Positions 36,542 through 48,600 of a DNA stretch of 64,000 nucleotides are shown here, piece by piece. Made by a program: the position numbers and the translations under genes. The stretch is from Macrotrachela quadricornifera. Lineage: Eukaryota > Rotifera > Eurotatoria > Philodinida > Philodinidae. The stretch covers positions 79,079 through 143,078 of the forward strand of contig JAJEKB010000457.1 in the NCBI GenBank assembly GCA_022393335.1. Direction: 5' to 3'. The notes beneath the pieces are model-generated. The model did no database searches and was not told where the DNA came from. It saw only the letters and a list, made by a program, of their open reading frames with translations. Each line of letters opens with the position of its first letter. Within the stretch, counting starts at the first letter, position 1.

Positions 36542-37390
36542 ATGGTAGCCAAATTAGTTGTATTGTGTGAATATGCAATTGTTAATAATTTTAATACAAT
36601 TCTTTCAACACAATCATCAACATTAAATGCATTACCTGTTAATCTTAAATCTCGTTTATTTACTTTACTTTCTCATCGTGGTTTGATAACTGATGATAAT
36701 TTATCATATTTACTCAATTGTCGTACACGTACATTTGATTTTCGAGATTGTATAGGTATAACTGATCAATCACTGATATTAATGGCACGTTGTTCCTTAA
36801 CAGCACAAATTGAACGAAAACGTCTTCAATCATCAACAAAAGAAGATGAAATTATACCATATACAACAGCAACAACAACATCTGTATTAAATCCATCTAT
36901 TATACATGTACGTGGTATAAATATAACTGATTATGGTTTAATACAATTTGTTGAACAATATCCATCATTAAGAAAAATTCGTGCACATAATTGTTCACAA
37001 ATAACAGATGAAAGTATTATTGCTATTGGTACATATTGTTTACGTTTAATGGAACTTGATTTAACTGGTTGTATTAAAATAACTGATGAAGGTATTAATG
37101 GTCTTAGACAATTAACACATCTTCGTTCAATAGCATTAACACAAACACATATAACTGATGATTCATTAATATCTATTGGACAATCAGCTTATCATCATAC
37201 ATTAAATGAAATAAATTTAAAAATGTGTACAGAAATAACAGATGATGGCTTCCTTTTTTTGCTCAAACATTGTCCAAATTTAAAAACAATTGGATTTATT
37301 CAATGTCCAAAATTAACTGAACGATCACGACAAAATTTAAATCCACATACACATCAATTATCATATCTTGTTTGGACAATTCCCGTTTAA
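36542..37390 (+). CDS. AMN1: AMN1 homologue, leucine-rich-repeat protein (282 aa)
   Basis: Single-exon gene. The N-terminal part matches animal AMN1 (LPVNLKSRLFTLLSHRGLITDDN, compared in two pieces), and is followed by cysteine-containing LRRs of the F-box-associated type with ITDESI, ITDEGI, ITDDSL and ITDDGF repeats, then LTERSR and the family-typical end LVWTIPV. In yeast, Amn1 antagonises the mitotic exit network; the animal protein is poorly studied, so a cell-cycle role here is only by analogy. No F-box is visible. Length compares with human AMN1 (258 aa); the extra residues lie near 85-115 in a Thr-rich loop. AATAAA follows near 37417. Confidence 0.88.
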   Translation: MVAKLVVLCEYAIVNNFNTILSTQSSTLNALPVNLKSRLFTLLSHRGLITDDNLSYLLNCRTRTFDFRDCIGITDQSLILMARCSLTAQIERKRLQSSTKEDEIIPYTTATTTSVLNPSIIHVRGINITDYGLIQFVEQYPSLRKIRAHNCSQITDESIIAIGTYCLRLMELDLTGCIKITDEGINGLRQLTHLRSIALTQTHITDDSLISIGQSAYHHTLNEINLKMCTEITDDGFLFLLKHCPNLKTIGFIQCPKLTERSRQNLNPHTHQLSYLVWTIPV

Positions 37391-38119
37391 AATAAAAACA
37401 AAAACCAAAAAAAAATAAACATTTTGATATTTATTATCTCGGTGTTGTATTTATATAGATATACATACTTATTATAATTTTATTTTCATTTATAGGTTTT
37501 GTCAATTGTATACATGGATACATAAATAAAGAGAATTTCAAGTTTTTTTTTTTGATATATATTGTAAAAATATATTTGATTTTTTAATATTAAGTTGATA
37601 TATATTCATATATTTGAAAGGAATATCTTCGTATAATCTTTATAAAAATTAGATATGAATGATTTTTTTTAAGAAGAAAATACAAAAAAAAACACATTTA
37701 TTCTATATATAGTATAAATTTTGGATAATTGAATTAATATTAATGTCTTGATCGTGTCCATCGAATGATTGATTAAGATCAATCGAGGTTTGCATCTATA
37801 TTAAGAAATTTTGTACTTAAATTCATTTAAATAATCCATTCAGACGTATGTCTATCTATTGAATTGATAGAATTTTGTTTTCTTTACAATTGTAAAGATT
37901 AATTATCTACTAAATAATTAAATAAATTTTATAAAAATATAATTTCAAATGAACATTAATTACATTTAATTTTTGATAAAAATTTTATAATTTTATTATA
38001 GTTTAATTGAAATAATATACATTCTACCTATTATGACTTATATCTTTAAAAAAAACCGAATTAATTATAGAAAAAAAATCATTAATTTTTAATTGTATAA
38101 TTTTAGATTGTAATTAAAT
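37391..38119. other. Intergenic spacer
   Basis: AMN1 3' UTR plus AT-rich spacer. It ends in attttag (AG at 38105-38106) 13 nt before the next ATG, another possible trans-splice acceptor. Nothing else is seen. Confidence 0.4.
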
Positions 38120-38932
38120 ATGACATCAATTGATTCAATATCTAAACATGAACAAATAGATCAAACAAATTATACAACAAATGAAACATTTTCTATCCCA
38201 CTTGATCCTTCATATATTTACTGTGGTATGACATATATATCTCAACCTAGAAATCAACTTGCTATTATTTATACATATAATAATAATAATATATTAGAAT
38301 TACGACGAACCGATGATAAAAATTTTGAATTAATTCATAAAATTGAATTAAATGATATTTCATCATCTATCGATGATTTTACATGGTGTTTACAACGAAA
38401 TGAATTATTATTTATATCAAATGGACAATTAATAACATATAATCTTGAACAAGAACAAATAACAAATACATTATTAATTGATAAAGATAAAAATAAATAT
38501 CGTATTGCATGTAATTCAACATTAATTGTATGTGTTGATTCACGTACATTAAAATTATATGATATAAATACATTAAAATATTTACGTCAAAAACGTCTTG
38601 ATCATGTTTGTGAAGATATTGAATTTGATGATCAATATTTTGTTTCAACACATACAGGAAAATTAGAATTTTTAGATCATACATTTTTTTCTATTCGACG
38701 TTTTGCTATTGGTGGTACATCAATATGTCGTTTTAATAAGAAATTATGGATTATTGCTGATGCATTTGATGATAGAATTTTATGGCAATCACTTGATAAA
38801 CTTTTATTAACTATTTGTCATATACATCAACCGAAATCAATTGTTGTTGTACCTAATATATCTCGTATTATTATACAATGTAATGATCCAAATAGATTAT
38901 TAATATATGATCCTATTAATATAGATTCTTAG
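38120..38932 (+). CDS. Beta-propeller-like protein of unknown function (270 aa)
   Basis: Single exon, no signal peptide or membrane segment. The chain is a series of short hydrophobic strand-turn-strand units with motifs such as NQLAIIYTYNNNNILELRR, RNELLFISNGQLITYNLE, STLIVCVDSRTLKLYDIN and ISRIIIQCNDPNRLLIYDP, spaced about 40 residues apart. This is the pattern of a WD40 or related beta-propeller, probably 5-7 blades, but canonical GH and WD dipeptides are missing. A lineage-specific or fast-evolving gene is likely. Codon use looks like that of the neighbours, so I consider it a real gene. Confidence 0.65.
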   Translation: MTSIDSISKHEQIDQTNYTTNETFSIPLDPSYIYCGMTYISQPRNQLAIIYTYNNNNILELRRTDDKNFELIHKIELNDISSSIDDFTWCLQRNELLFISNGQLITYNLEQEQITNTLLIDKDKNKYRIACNSTLIVCVDSRTLKLYDINTLKYLRQKRLDHVCEDIEFDDQYFVSTHTGKLEFLDHTFFSIRRFAIGGTSICRFNKKLWIIADAFDDRILWQSLDKLLLTICHIHQPKSIVVVPNISRIIIQCNDPNRLLIYDPINIDS

Positions 38933-39513
38933 AAATAATTTTGTATTATAATTTTCTTATTTCTTTATTGTAATAAAATTAATAATGATTTGTTTAAAAC
39001 TTGTTTTTTTGTATTTCTTAAAAATTATTTGTAAATATCGATGACTTTTACAAAGATGATTATTTTTAAAACAATATATTATGCATCTGTCAGGTGTATT
39101 TATTAAAAATATTTACATAGCATAAAAAAAATAAATAATCATAAATGAATAAATGAATGGTAGCAATGTAATAGATAGATTTTAATACAATAACTCAGGA
39201 TAGATGCGATGTAATTTTTCTTTTTATTGTAGTCGTTTCTTTTTTCTTTCTTCCATACACATTACATATAACTGACAAATTAACGACTAGACACCGAAAG
39301 CAAACCAAAATAAAAATCATTTATAAAAGAAAAAAAAAAGCTACTATGTTTTATATATACATATATATAGATGCATATATATATTAATGCAAAACTAGCA
39401 GAAGAAGAAAATAATTGATGAGATCACCAGGCAGAGGAGGATAAAAGACTCATTCTATCACAGTTTTGTGTGCGAATATGAAAAGAAAAATAAAGAAAAT
39501 AAAAAATATGAAA
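38933..39513. other. Spacer between two convergent genes
   Basis: Holds the 3' UTRs of the propeller-like gene (AATAAA near 38970, plus strand) and of the kinase gene (minus strand). AT-rich; no gene seen. Confidence 0.45.
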
Positions 39514-40521
39514 TTATAAGGTTGCTTGCAAAGCATTTTCATTTCTTCTTTCATCACCTTTTATTAACCATGGGTGATTAAGTAATTCTTTTAGGCCTAC
39601 TTTTCGGCTTTCTATGGTATTTCGAAAATCCCAATAATTTTTACCAGCAAATAATTGGATGATACGTGGTATTCGTTCGAATAAATTTTGAAGTGTTTGA
39701 AGCAATATTTCATTTCGATCATCATTTGGATCAGCTGTACATATTGACCAACCAAAATCAATAAATGTTAGTTGTGATGAAGATGATGCTGAAACAAGAT
39801 CATCCATAGATGATTGTCTACTATCTCCACTCATACTTGAATATCCATCTTCACCATCTTCACTTGATGACCATTGTTCATAGTTCTTTTTAATTTCATT
39901 AATTTCATCATATGGTTTATAATAATAATTTTGACAACCATTTAAATCATAATGAATAATATGATGTTTTAATAATATTAAAAGTTGTTCAATAAATAAT
40001 CGTACAAATGTACGTGCTTGTTGTTCATTTAAATAAGTAAAATCTGTACGAACTAAATTTTCCCAAACAGTACGTCCTTTAATATATTCAAATGCAATTA
40101 AATAACCATTACATGTTTCAAGACGTTTTGCACCATTATCAATACAACGTGGTATAGGTAAATGTGGACATATACGTCCAAGTTCACCTATATATTGTTC
40201 GATTGGAATATAATTATCAAAATTTTGTAAATGACGATTATAAATAACATTTTTTGGTTTATAAAAACAATTTTTTGTTGTTCTTAAATTTATTAAATCA
40301 TCATATGAAACAAATGTATCAATAAAATCAGATCGTATAAGTTTAAGAGCAACAAGTCGTTGATCATTGTCCCATAAATCATGTGCATAATAAACTTGAC
40401 ATGTTGAACCGATTTTTCTATCATGTGAATTACTTAGACGAAATCGTTGATCGAGTCCCTCACGCATTAATAGCGTTTCGATCTCGCCGCGTGAATAATT
40501 AAGTGAACGAGGTATTTTCAT
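39514..40521 (-). CDS. Divergent protein kinase with acidic/Ser insert (335 aa)
   Basis: Single exon. Kinase landmarks (numbered from the ATG at 40521): a degenerate glycine loop KIGSTCQVYYAHD (36-48), VALKLI with the ATP lysine at about 60, catalytic loop HYDLNGCQN (190-198; HYD replaces HRD, Asp and Asn kept), and DFG within TFIDFGWS (255-257). Between the catalytic loop and DFG there is an unusual insert of about 55 residues, rich in Ser and Asp/Glu. No clear APE follows. The key Lys, Asp, Asn and Asp are present, so activity is possible. I cannot name the family. The frame is open to a TTG 24 nt upstream, but the ATG lies 10 nt after an AG acceptor and is the better start. Confidence 0.72.
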   Translation of the reverse strand: MKIPRSLNYSRGEIETLLMREGLDQRFRLSNSHDRKIGSTCQVYYAHDLWDNDQRLVALKLIRSDFIDTFVSYDDLINLRTTKNCFYKPKNVIYNRHLQNFDNYIPIEQYIGELGRICPHLPIPRCIDNGAKRLETCNGYLIAFEYIKGRTVWENLVRTDFTYLNEQQARTFVRLFIEQLLILLKHHIIHYDLNGCQNYYYKPYDEINEIKKNYEQWSSSEDGEDGYSSMSGDSRQSSMDDLVSASSSSQLTFIDFGWSICTADPNDDRNEILLQTLQNLFERIPRIIQLFAGKNYWDFRNTIESRKVGLKELLNHPWLIKGDERRNENALQATL

Positions 40522-42630
40522 TGATATTGAACTAATAATAGACAAAAATATTCAAACTAATAATAATCAATATTGAAATTAAATAAAAAGAAAATGAAAT
40601 GATTATAATAGATCTATATATTTGTTATGATTTCTCTAATCGAACGACGTATAAGTGGTTAAAAAAAAGAAACAGAAAAAAAGAAAAAAGAAAAGTTGTT
40701 ATTATGACGGGGAAAAATTATTACCTGTTCTTGTTGTTGTTGTTGTTGTTTTCCTTGTAGTTATAAGAAGAATCGAACATACAACAGCTAATAGGAAGAC
40801 AAAAAGTGATTGCTTGTTATATTTAACCTTGAAAGTGTATAAAAATAGTTTATGTTTATTTGAATCTGAAATAATGATATTATAGTTTGACAAAAGCTTA
40901 ATCGCTTCTCTCTCTCTCTCTCCTTCTCTTTATCGATTCTTTCAACCCTTTTCATTATAAGTGTGTGCACAATCTGTCACCTATCGTTATTGAGTACTCT
41001 CCTTCTATGACATTTGATAGTTGAGATCTCTAAACTAATATTATTATTTGTTGAATGTAAAACGAGAATATTCAATAATAATGATGAAGAATACTCTTTT
41101 TTCGTTTTTATAGTACTACAATCATACCGATAAGATAGTAAATAGATCAGCTGTTTTTTTTATAGATGCATTGGTATCCATGCATGATTGTTATTAAGAA
41201 ATATCTACCGTCTATGTTTGTTCTTCCTTTTCTTTCGCTTCTTTTACGCTCTTCGAAAAATTCAACAACATTCTTTATTACATAGAAAATAGAACGCAGA
41301 CGAAGAAATGAAAAGAAAAAAGAAAAATAGGATACGAAGTAACACATTGCTGAAATGGTTGCCATTTTTCTTTTGAAATAAGATATGATGCGAGGTTGGA
41401 GATGAAAAAAAGAGAAAAGAAAATGAAGAAAATAAGGGAGAAAAAAGTGAGAGTGTCAAAGGCTATGCAAGGAATGTTAAATTTAAATTGTATAATTGGC
41501 AATATTATATATCGATATAACTCTTGAAATGTCAAACTTTTTTATTTTATCAAAAAAATGAATATAAAAAAATTTATTATAGATCATTCATCGAAAATGA
41601 AAAGAATGAATATATGTATATTCGAATTCTTTAGTATCAAAATACTCTTTCAAATTTTTATTGAAATGAATAGTTGTTTTGTACGTAAAAATATACCCTT
41701 AGTGCAGATTACATATAAGATTATTTTGTATAGAGTATTTCTTTTTTTTTGTATTATAATCAAATAGAAAAGAAATATATAATGACAAATTTAATAAGGT
41801 GTATGTTTTTTTATTTTCAAGAAATTTAATATTATTGAGTCAATAATAAATATTAAGCTAAATTTCTATCATGCATATATACTGAGTAATACAGTATAAG
41901 TGATAAAAATATAAAAAAGGTTTTAATCAAGTCAAATAGAAGAAAATAACAGAATCTGTACTACAAAATAAGATATAGATATCATTAAAATTTAAATATA
42001 TGCTAATTACTGTTTGATAAATCATTCTATGACTAGAAAGTTAAATAATACAGATTAACATCTCCTATAATACTTTTGTAATATACAACTTAGAATATAT
42101 ATGATTTCTTTTATGTAGTTTTTACCATTAATCAAATTTTATACAATTACTAGGGAGATATCTAAAATTCTAATGTTACTTACCATCAATGCAACAATCT
42201 ACACTTATAGATTTCTCCTGAGATATTATTCTCATAATACTTTTTATCGTTAATAAAAAGTATGCATAACTATAGGGCAATTACACGTGTTTATTGACCT
42301 CATTCTGCACGATGTCGTTATATATAATAAGATTAAAAATAAATCTGTACTTATGAAAAAGAAGAAATGTATTTGAATCATATGTAGAATAAGACACATA
42401 TTCGTAATCTTATTAACTATTTTTTGTACTCAAATTCTTAAAATTATATTCATTTTTTTAACGCTGACTTTCATTATCATAAATAATGTTTGTTAGTTAC
42501 AAGTAAATATTTACATTTTACCGTTATAATGCTGAAAAAATATTTCAAAAAAAACAAAATTTACAAATCTATTTTATGTTTATATGACTGTATTTTTTGG
42601 TAAATAGACTAAAGAAAAGAAATAAAAGCA
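40522..42630. other. Spacer between kinase gene and 5S rRNA
   Basis: AT-rich with a CT run near 40910-40925. Open frames on both strands here (for example 41147-41767) are low-complexity and overlapping, so none is annotated. Presumably contains the kinase promoter. Confidence 0.45.
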
Positions 42631-42634
42631 AAAA
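42630..42634 (-). terminator. RNA polymerase III terminator of the 5S gene
   Basis: Five T residues on the minus strand directly after the 5S 3' end, the usual Pol III stop signal. Confidence 0.85.
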
Positions 42635-42752
42635 GCTTACGACACTCGGTATTCCCAGGCGGTCACCCATCCAAGTACTAACCGAGCCCGACGTTGCTTA
42701 ACTTCAGTGATCGGACGAGAACTGGTGTATTCAACGTGGTATGGCCGTAAGC
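42635..42752 (-). rRNA. 5S ribosomal RNA gene
   Basis: On the minus strand it begins GCTTACGGCCATACCACG, contains the internal promoter region with AAGTTAAGCAACGTCGGGC (A box, intermediate element) and GGATGGGTGACCGCCTGGGA (C box), and ends GTGTCGTAAGC. The first and last six bases pair (gcttac / gtaagc), forming helix I. Length 118 nt is normal for eukaryotic 5S. All the standard conserved segments are intact, so it looks functional. It stands alone between protein genes, not in a tandem array, as far as the window shows. Confidence 0.97.
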
Positions 42753-45640
42753 ATTTTATCTAGATTGTTTTTTTGACGTCATGTATTTGATATATTTGAA
42801 AGATTTACTGTATTTTTCTTTCTAATTGACTTCATTAGTAATAAATAACGTATGAAATTACCTTTTCTATTATATAAATTTCTATATTTATATTTACTCG
42901 AAAATATTGTTGTTTTCATATATATATTACGTCGTTATATTTCCAACTTACCTGATATATCATTGTTGACATAATAGAGCTTTATGTTGATAGTTATTAT
43001 TATATTATTTTTGTATATTATTGCACATTATTAGAGAGCGTAATTACTGAGTCATAATATTTATACATTTTTTTCTATATCTCTTTTTCTAATCTTTGAC
43101 CATGAATCCAATTACGTAGAATCATAATGCAATAAGATGACATATGTTGTCAAGTATTAATCTTTCTCCTTCGCGTTCTGTAGGCAATCTTCATCAACAC
43201 AAGTAAGTGTTCCTCCTTTTGATACTATTTTTGATTTTTCATCAGAAAGTGTCATAATACTCATTTGTGGCACCATCTATAAATGAAGTCTATCAAGTAC
43301 CCATTGGATTTATAATATACTTACTTGTAACTTGAATTACATTAAAAAAGTAAATTAGATGTAATAAACATATGTACATATTGTTTGTTCTTGTTTTACT
43401 TAATACAAAACTGTATAGATCTTTTATTCAATTTTCTAAAAATGAATAGAAGAACTAGAAATCATCATTATTTCTTCAATATGCAATAAAATTTTAAATA
43501 TAGATGAAATCAATTATACGAATTTGGTATCTTCCAATTCAAAATGAAATTTGAAACTTTTCAATTAAAAATTATATTTGATACTGGAAAAATAAATATA
43601 AAGTTAGAATCATCGTACATACTCTCTTATTAATAATACCGCTTTGTTTCATTCAACCGTTTCCGCTGATACATTATTCATATCAATAATTATATTACTG
43701 CTCATCTTTTAATAATGCATCTCTTCTTATCATATTACCTGTTGAGTATTTTCATATATTAGAATGTGATACTTCTGCTACGAATAGTTATTTCTATCTA
43801 TCAATGATATAATTAGCTTATCATAGTTATTCAATCAATTTGATCTTAGTTATGGTTTTCAACCATTATGAAGATATAAATCAAACACTATTATATTCGA
43901 CATTGTAACTGCCAATCTGATTTTAATAGTGGTTTTAGACATGAAATATATAGAACAAATATAAAGTCATTGTTTCACTTTCGTTGGCAGTTTTATCATT
44001 GTCAACAAATGGTATTGACCATGCACGACTCATAAGATACTTATCACACTTTTGATAAAAATGATATTTTCATTTTGTTTATCACTAGTTGTTTTGTACG
44101 TTTTTTTCTGAGTGCAAATCAGATTTGGTTAATCCTTTTTTTTCTTTCGTTTAAACTGTAACATTGAAAATGTCTCTTATTCTGGTTATTTAGATAATTT
44201 TATTTTTGGTTAAACTTTTAAATGATATATCGAATATAAAACGAGTGACATAATTTTAAAAATAAATCAAAAATATATTTCAATATTAACTTTATCTTAG
44301 ATTGAATATAAATGCAAAGAATTTCAATTCAAAATGATTATAAAGAAATTTTTTGTCTTATATTTACAATAAATTATTTAAGAAAAAAAAATATAATTCT
44401 ATATTAAAGAGAAACATAAGATCTTTTACAATTCTATTCTATATACACATGTGTTTGAATAAATGATATAAGGAATCATCTTCCTTGACTTATATCAAAT
44501 TCCATAATAGTAATCAAAATTGATCTTAAAATTGACGAATCAGATTTTTTAGTAGATATAACATGTGTAAAAACAACTATGACCATAAATATCAGATAAA
44601 TTCTTAAGAAAAGATAAGTATACTAGACGTTTTTTTTTCTGCGTAGTATTTTTTTCAACATTGGCTACAATTGAAAAATCTTTTACAATAAATATTTATT
44701 TAACAAATAACTCGTCTTGTTTTATCTTGAATTTTTCTAAGAAAAATACAAACTATTTAAAAAGAAAAAAGTTTAACTTTATTGATAATTAGTATTATTT
44801 GAGATGTGATATACCTTGAATTCATGGTTACTTTATTCGTCATTACCAATTTTCAATGTGAATAAATAGTACCAATAAATAATTACTATTCTACATTTTT
44901 AAGTTTCCTTTTTTGATCGTTATAATTATGCCTAGCAATATTCATAGCTATATGAAACCTTGAATATAAACCAAACGATTTATGGGACTGTCAATTAAAA
45001 ACTATGGAATGATTATTGCATTGATATGTAAAATATTAGATGTAGATTTCCAAATGTTTTTGGCAGTTCAAGGTTGAGATATATTTGAATACCGTCTGAA
45101 TGATAACGATTAAATTAGTCATTTTTTCATTTTTTTTCAAAGTACACATTTTCTCTCCCACCTTCTCGGCACTCAGTGTCGTCTTGTATGTGCTCTTTCA
45201 CCTATGATTCAATAGACATAATCATGATAATAAAAAAAAAAAAGTAAAACTGATTGATGGTAACGTTCCTATGATCAAACCATATTAATATTAGCATTAT
45301 TAAACATCACTTTTCGATGCACAAACCAAGTTATATTACTCAATCAGATATATCTTCTATACCCACCAATATATTTTAAATTGATTCATATCACCTACTA
45401 CCTACTATACGTAAATGTATATGTATGCATACAATTATATGTATACTTTAGTATTTACCTGTCCAATGTATGGTTCATCCTTCAACGTTCTTCTCAAATC
45501 AACTAAGAAATATAATAAAATATTTATTTCGTAGTAGAAAGAATTAATCAACAAGAAGAAAAAAAAAAAGAAAAAAAAACAAGTACGACTGATCACCTGT
45601 GACAAAATTGTAGACGCCGTCGGCTGTCTTTCTCATCGGA
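42753..45640. other. Intergenic spacer up to the assembly gap
   Basis: AT-rich, no gene supported. The rightmost bases before the N run (about 45560-45640) are less AT-rich and could be 5' UTR or coding exon of Shroom. One of the three frames is open there over about 18 codons, too short to decide. Confidence 0.4.
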
Positions 45641-45650
45641 NNNNNNNNNN
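45641..45650. other. Assembly gap (10 N)
   Basis: Ten N bases. The true gap size is unknown. The frame to the right is open right up to it, so coding sequence of Shroom is probably missing here. Confidence 1.
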
Positions 45651-48600
45651 ACCGCAATTCTTCGTTCTTTTTCTCTTTCTCCATCACCACTAACGAAAGA
45701 AGAGAATAACGATAGCCGACGACATAGAGAAGAAAAAAAAGAAAATGTCGACGAGCTAAACTGCACTACTAGTCGACGAGTAACAACTGCTGCTACTCAC
45801 CTTCATTGCACTACAACCACTGCTACAGTCACTTTCAATGACGGCAGCAACAACGTCTCGCAAAAAAAAGAATCAAATAGCACGAACAATTCTAATACAA
45901 GTACGAATGACCTCTCTTATTCTTTTTTTTCAATCAATCATTGAGTTTTTTTCTTTTTTTTTTATAGATTTATTAAAACGACAACCATCATCAGTTGAAA
46001 AATCTATGCCATCAAATAGTTTACTTGTTAAAACATCTTCACTTAATACAATTATTAATCCACAAATTTCACAACAAACATCTTCATCATCATCATCATC
46101 GTCATCATTATCAACAACAGCAACAGCTAAAAAATTAATCAGTAATGGTTTTTTGAGTCTTATTGGTCGATCAAATAGCAGTAATACCAAGTCATCGACA
46201 TCGACCGAAGAAAATAAACAATTACGACGTACATCGTCCACCCAACTACGTGCTCAACGAAAGGCTAAACAACAGACGACATTAACGACAGGGACAAACG
46301 GAAATAAACGTCTCAGTGCGGATGTCGAATCTCTACTTCCTGTATCTTCAATCAATAATAATCATAGTGAAATATCAAAAGAAGATATACATATATTTGA
46401 CAAGGTTACAACAAATCACAATAACGAACGACAATCATCCATATCCCTTGTCACAACATCAACAGACAAGAACATTAATGGTACTAGTTCTTTTAACATC
46501 GGTAAGTGTATGTAAGAAGGTTAATATGAGAGTTTACTATGATAATATATTCGTAAGAATAAATGGTATATATTTGAAGGTTCTTTCATTCTTTTTTTTT
46601 TCTTTCTTTCTGTCTTTCTTTTTATAATATCCTTATTTAGATTCATCTATACCATTGTGTACAAACACTAATATTAATAATAATTCAATATCAATACCAA
46701 TGAAATCTACAACGAAAATTCTTCAAACTGATGAAGGAGATTCATTAAATAATGGTCTACTTTTTCAACCGGTAACTGATCCAAAATGTGATTATATTTT
46801 ACATAATCATTTAACAACACAAAAAGAACCATTTTTTCTTTCACCATCGAAAATATTGTCTAATGAAGATGAATCTACGATGATGCAAACATCGACACTT
46901 ATCATTTCTACACCTCCACAATATCATTATTATCTTTATCCACCTATCAATCATACAAATACATTATCATCTTCAGCTTCCTCTTCATCATCAACATCAA
47001 CATCATCGACATCGAAAAAAACTCCAAAAATAATTTCAACAACTAATCGAACAATATCAAATGTTAGTATAAATAGTGTTAGTACAAATTCATCATCATC
47101 ATATCCATCTTATGAATCTCAAACACACGATCATGAATATCAACAATCAAGTCAAATTCCACTTAATGCTGAAGATGAAACATTATCAAGTTCAACATAT
47201 TCTATTATAAATAATGATAATAATAATAATATTAATAAAACACGTCAAAAAAAAGTTGTTCAATCAGCATTAATTGATTGGAAAATGAAATCATCTTCAG
47301 AAACAAATAATGATTCAATAACAAAAACAAAACCTGTTATATTATCAGATTCAGTTCAAGCTTTTTGGCCTCCACCACCTTCACCATCAACATTAGACAA
47401 AGATTTTGAATCAACAACAATGACATTAACTACTGAACAAGTAAATCAATACCAAAAATAAATAAAAATGAAAACTAAATTTATTTTATCTTATAAATTA
47501 TTTTAGACTAACCAATCTGAATCAATATCAAATAATACTACTAGGTAAAAAGAAAAATCTTATATGTTTTATCATATATATATATATATATGTACATTAT
47601 GTTTGTTTATAGTTTGAATTCTGTCAATGATTCAATAAATATCAATCATACATCAAATAAAGAAGAAATCAGATCATATTCTGAACAACATACATTTAGT
47701 AATGGTTGTCTGCGAAATGGTATGTTAAATTAACCTTGTATATATACATATGTATATTTTTCATAACATAAAAAAAAATAATAATAATAATAATAAGATC
47801 CATTGCATTAGTCTACTTATCATCACGCAACTATCTCAATGACATTAATTGTTTTTGAAATGACTATACCCTTGAGAAGCAAAAAAAAAAATCGAAAAAG
47901 TATATATGATCATTGCCATCAATTGCGTTTTTATATTCATGTTTCAATCAGTTGTTGTTTTTTATGTATAAGTGTATGTATAATGTATGCAAATCGAAAT
48001 ATATTATTTCATGTTTTAACTTATGATGAATATTATATTAATCAATATTATAAACATTCAACATCTTATCGTATATATAATTCTACAACAAAGAATATTT
48101 GTATGTTTAAAATAATGAAAGAAATACGTTTATCTCTTATACCTTTTCTCTTTTCTTTTTTATTCTTTCTTTTTTCTTCTGCCAACAAAAACATTTTCTT
48201 TCTGCTTTTTTTTTTTGCTTCTCTTTAGTGCGGATGTATAGAATAAGGAGAATGCATTTTATAAAGGCGTCAGATTGGACTACCGATTTTTGTTCTCTAT
48301 TCTTACTCCTTAAACTCAGCATGACTAGATTTTCGAATTTACATATACTGACATTATTTTACTTTCTTTTTTTTTTTTTTTTTTCTTCTTTATTTAGCAA
48401 GCGATACTTCGTTAGAAGACACACAAGCATCATATACAGAACGTTTACGTGAAAAATCTCGTTCAATACCAATGAATGGAAATAATGATATGTATACTTA
48501 TTTAACACGATCAATATCAAAAGATACATTAAATGATTCTCATATACGTTTAAATACACATTTAAATATAACAGAATTTTCATTACCAAATGAAAATATT

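Noticed and set aside
47839..48228. 129-aa frame in a Shroom intron
   Set aside because: Its flanks fit splice sites of the host intron, and it contains T-rich low-complexity ends; no domain seen.
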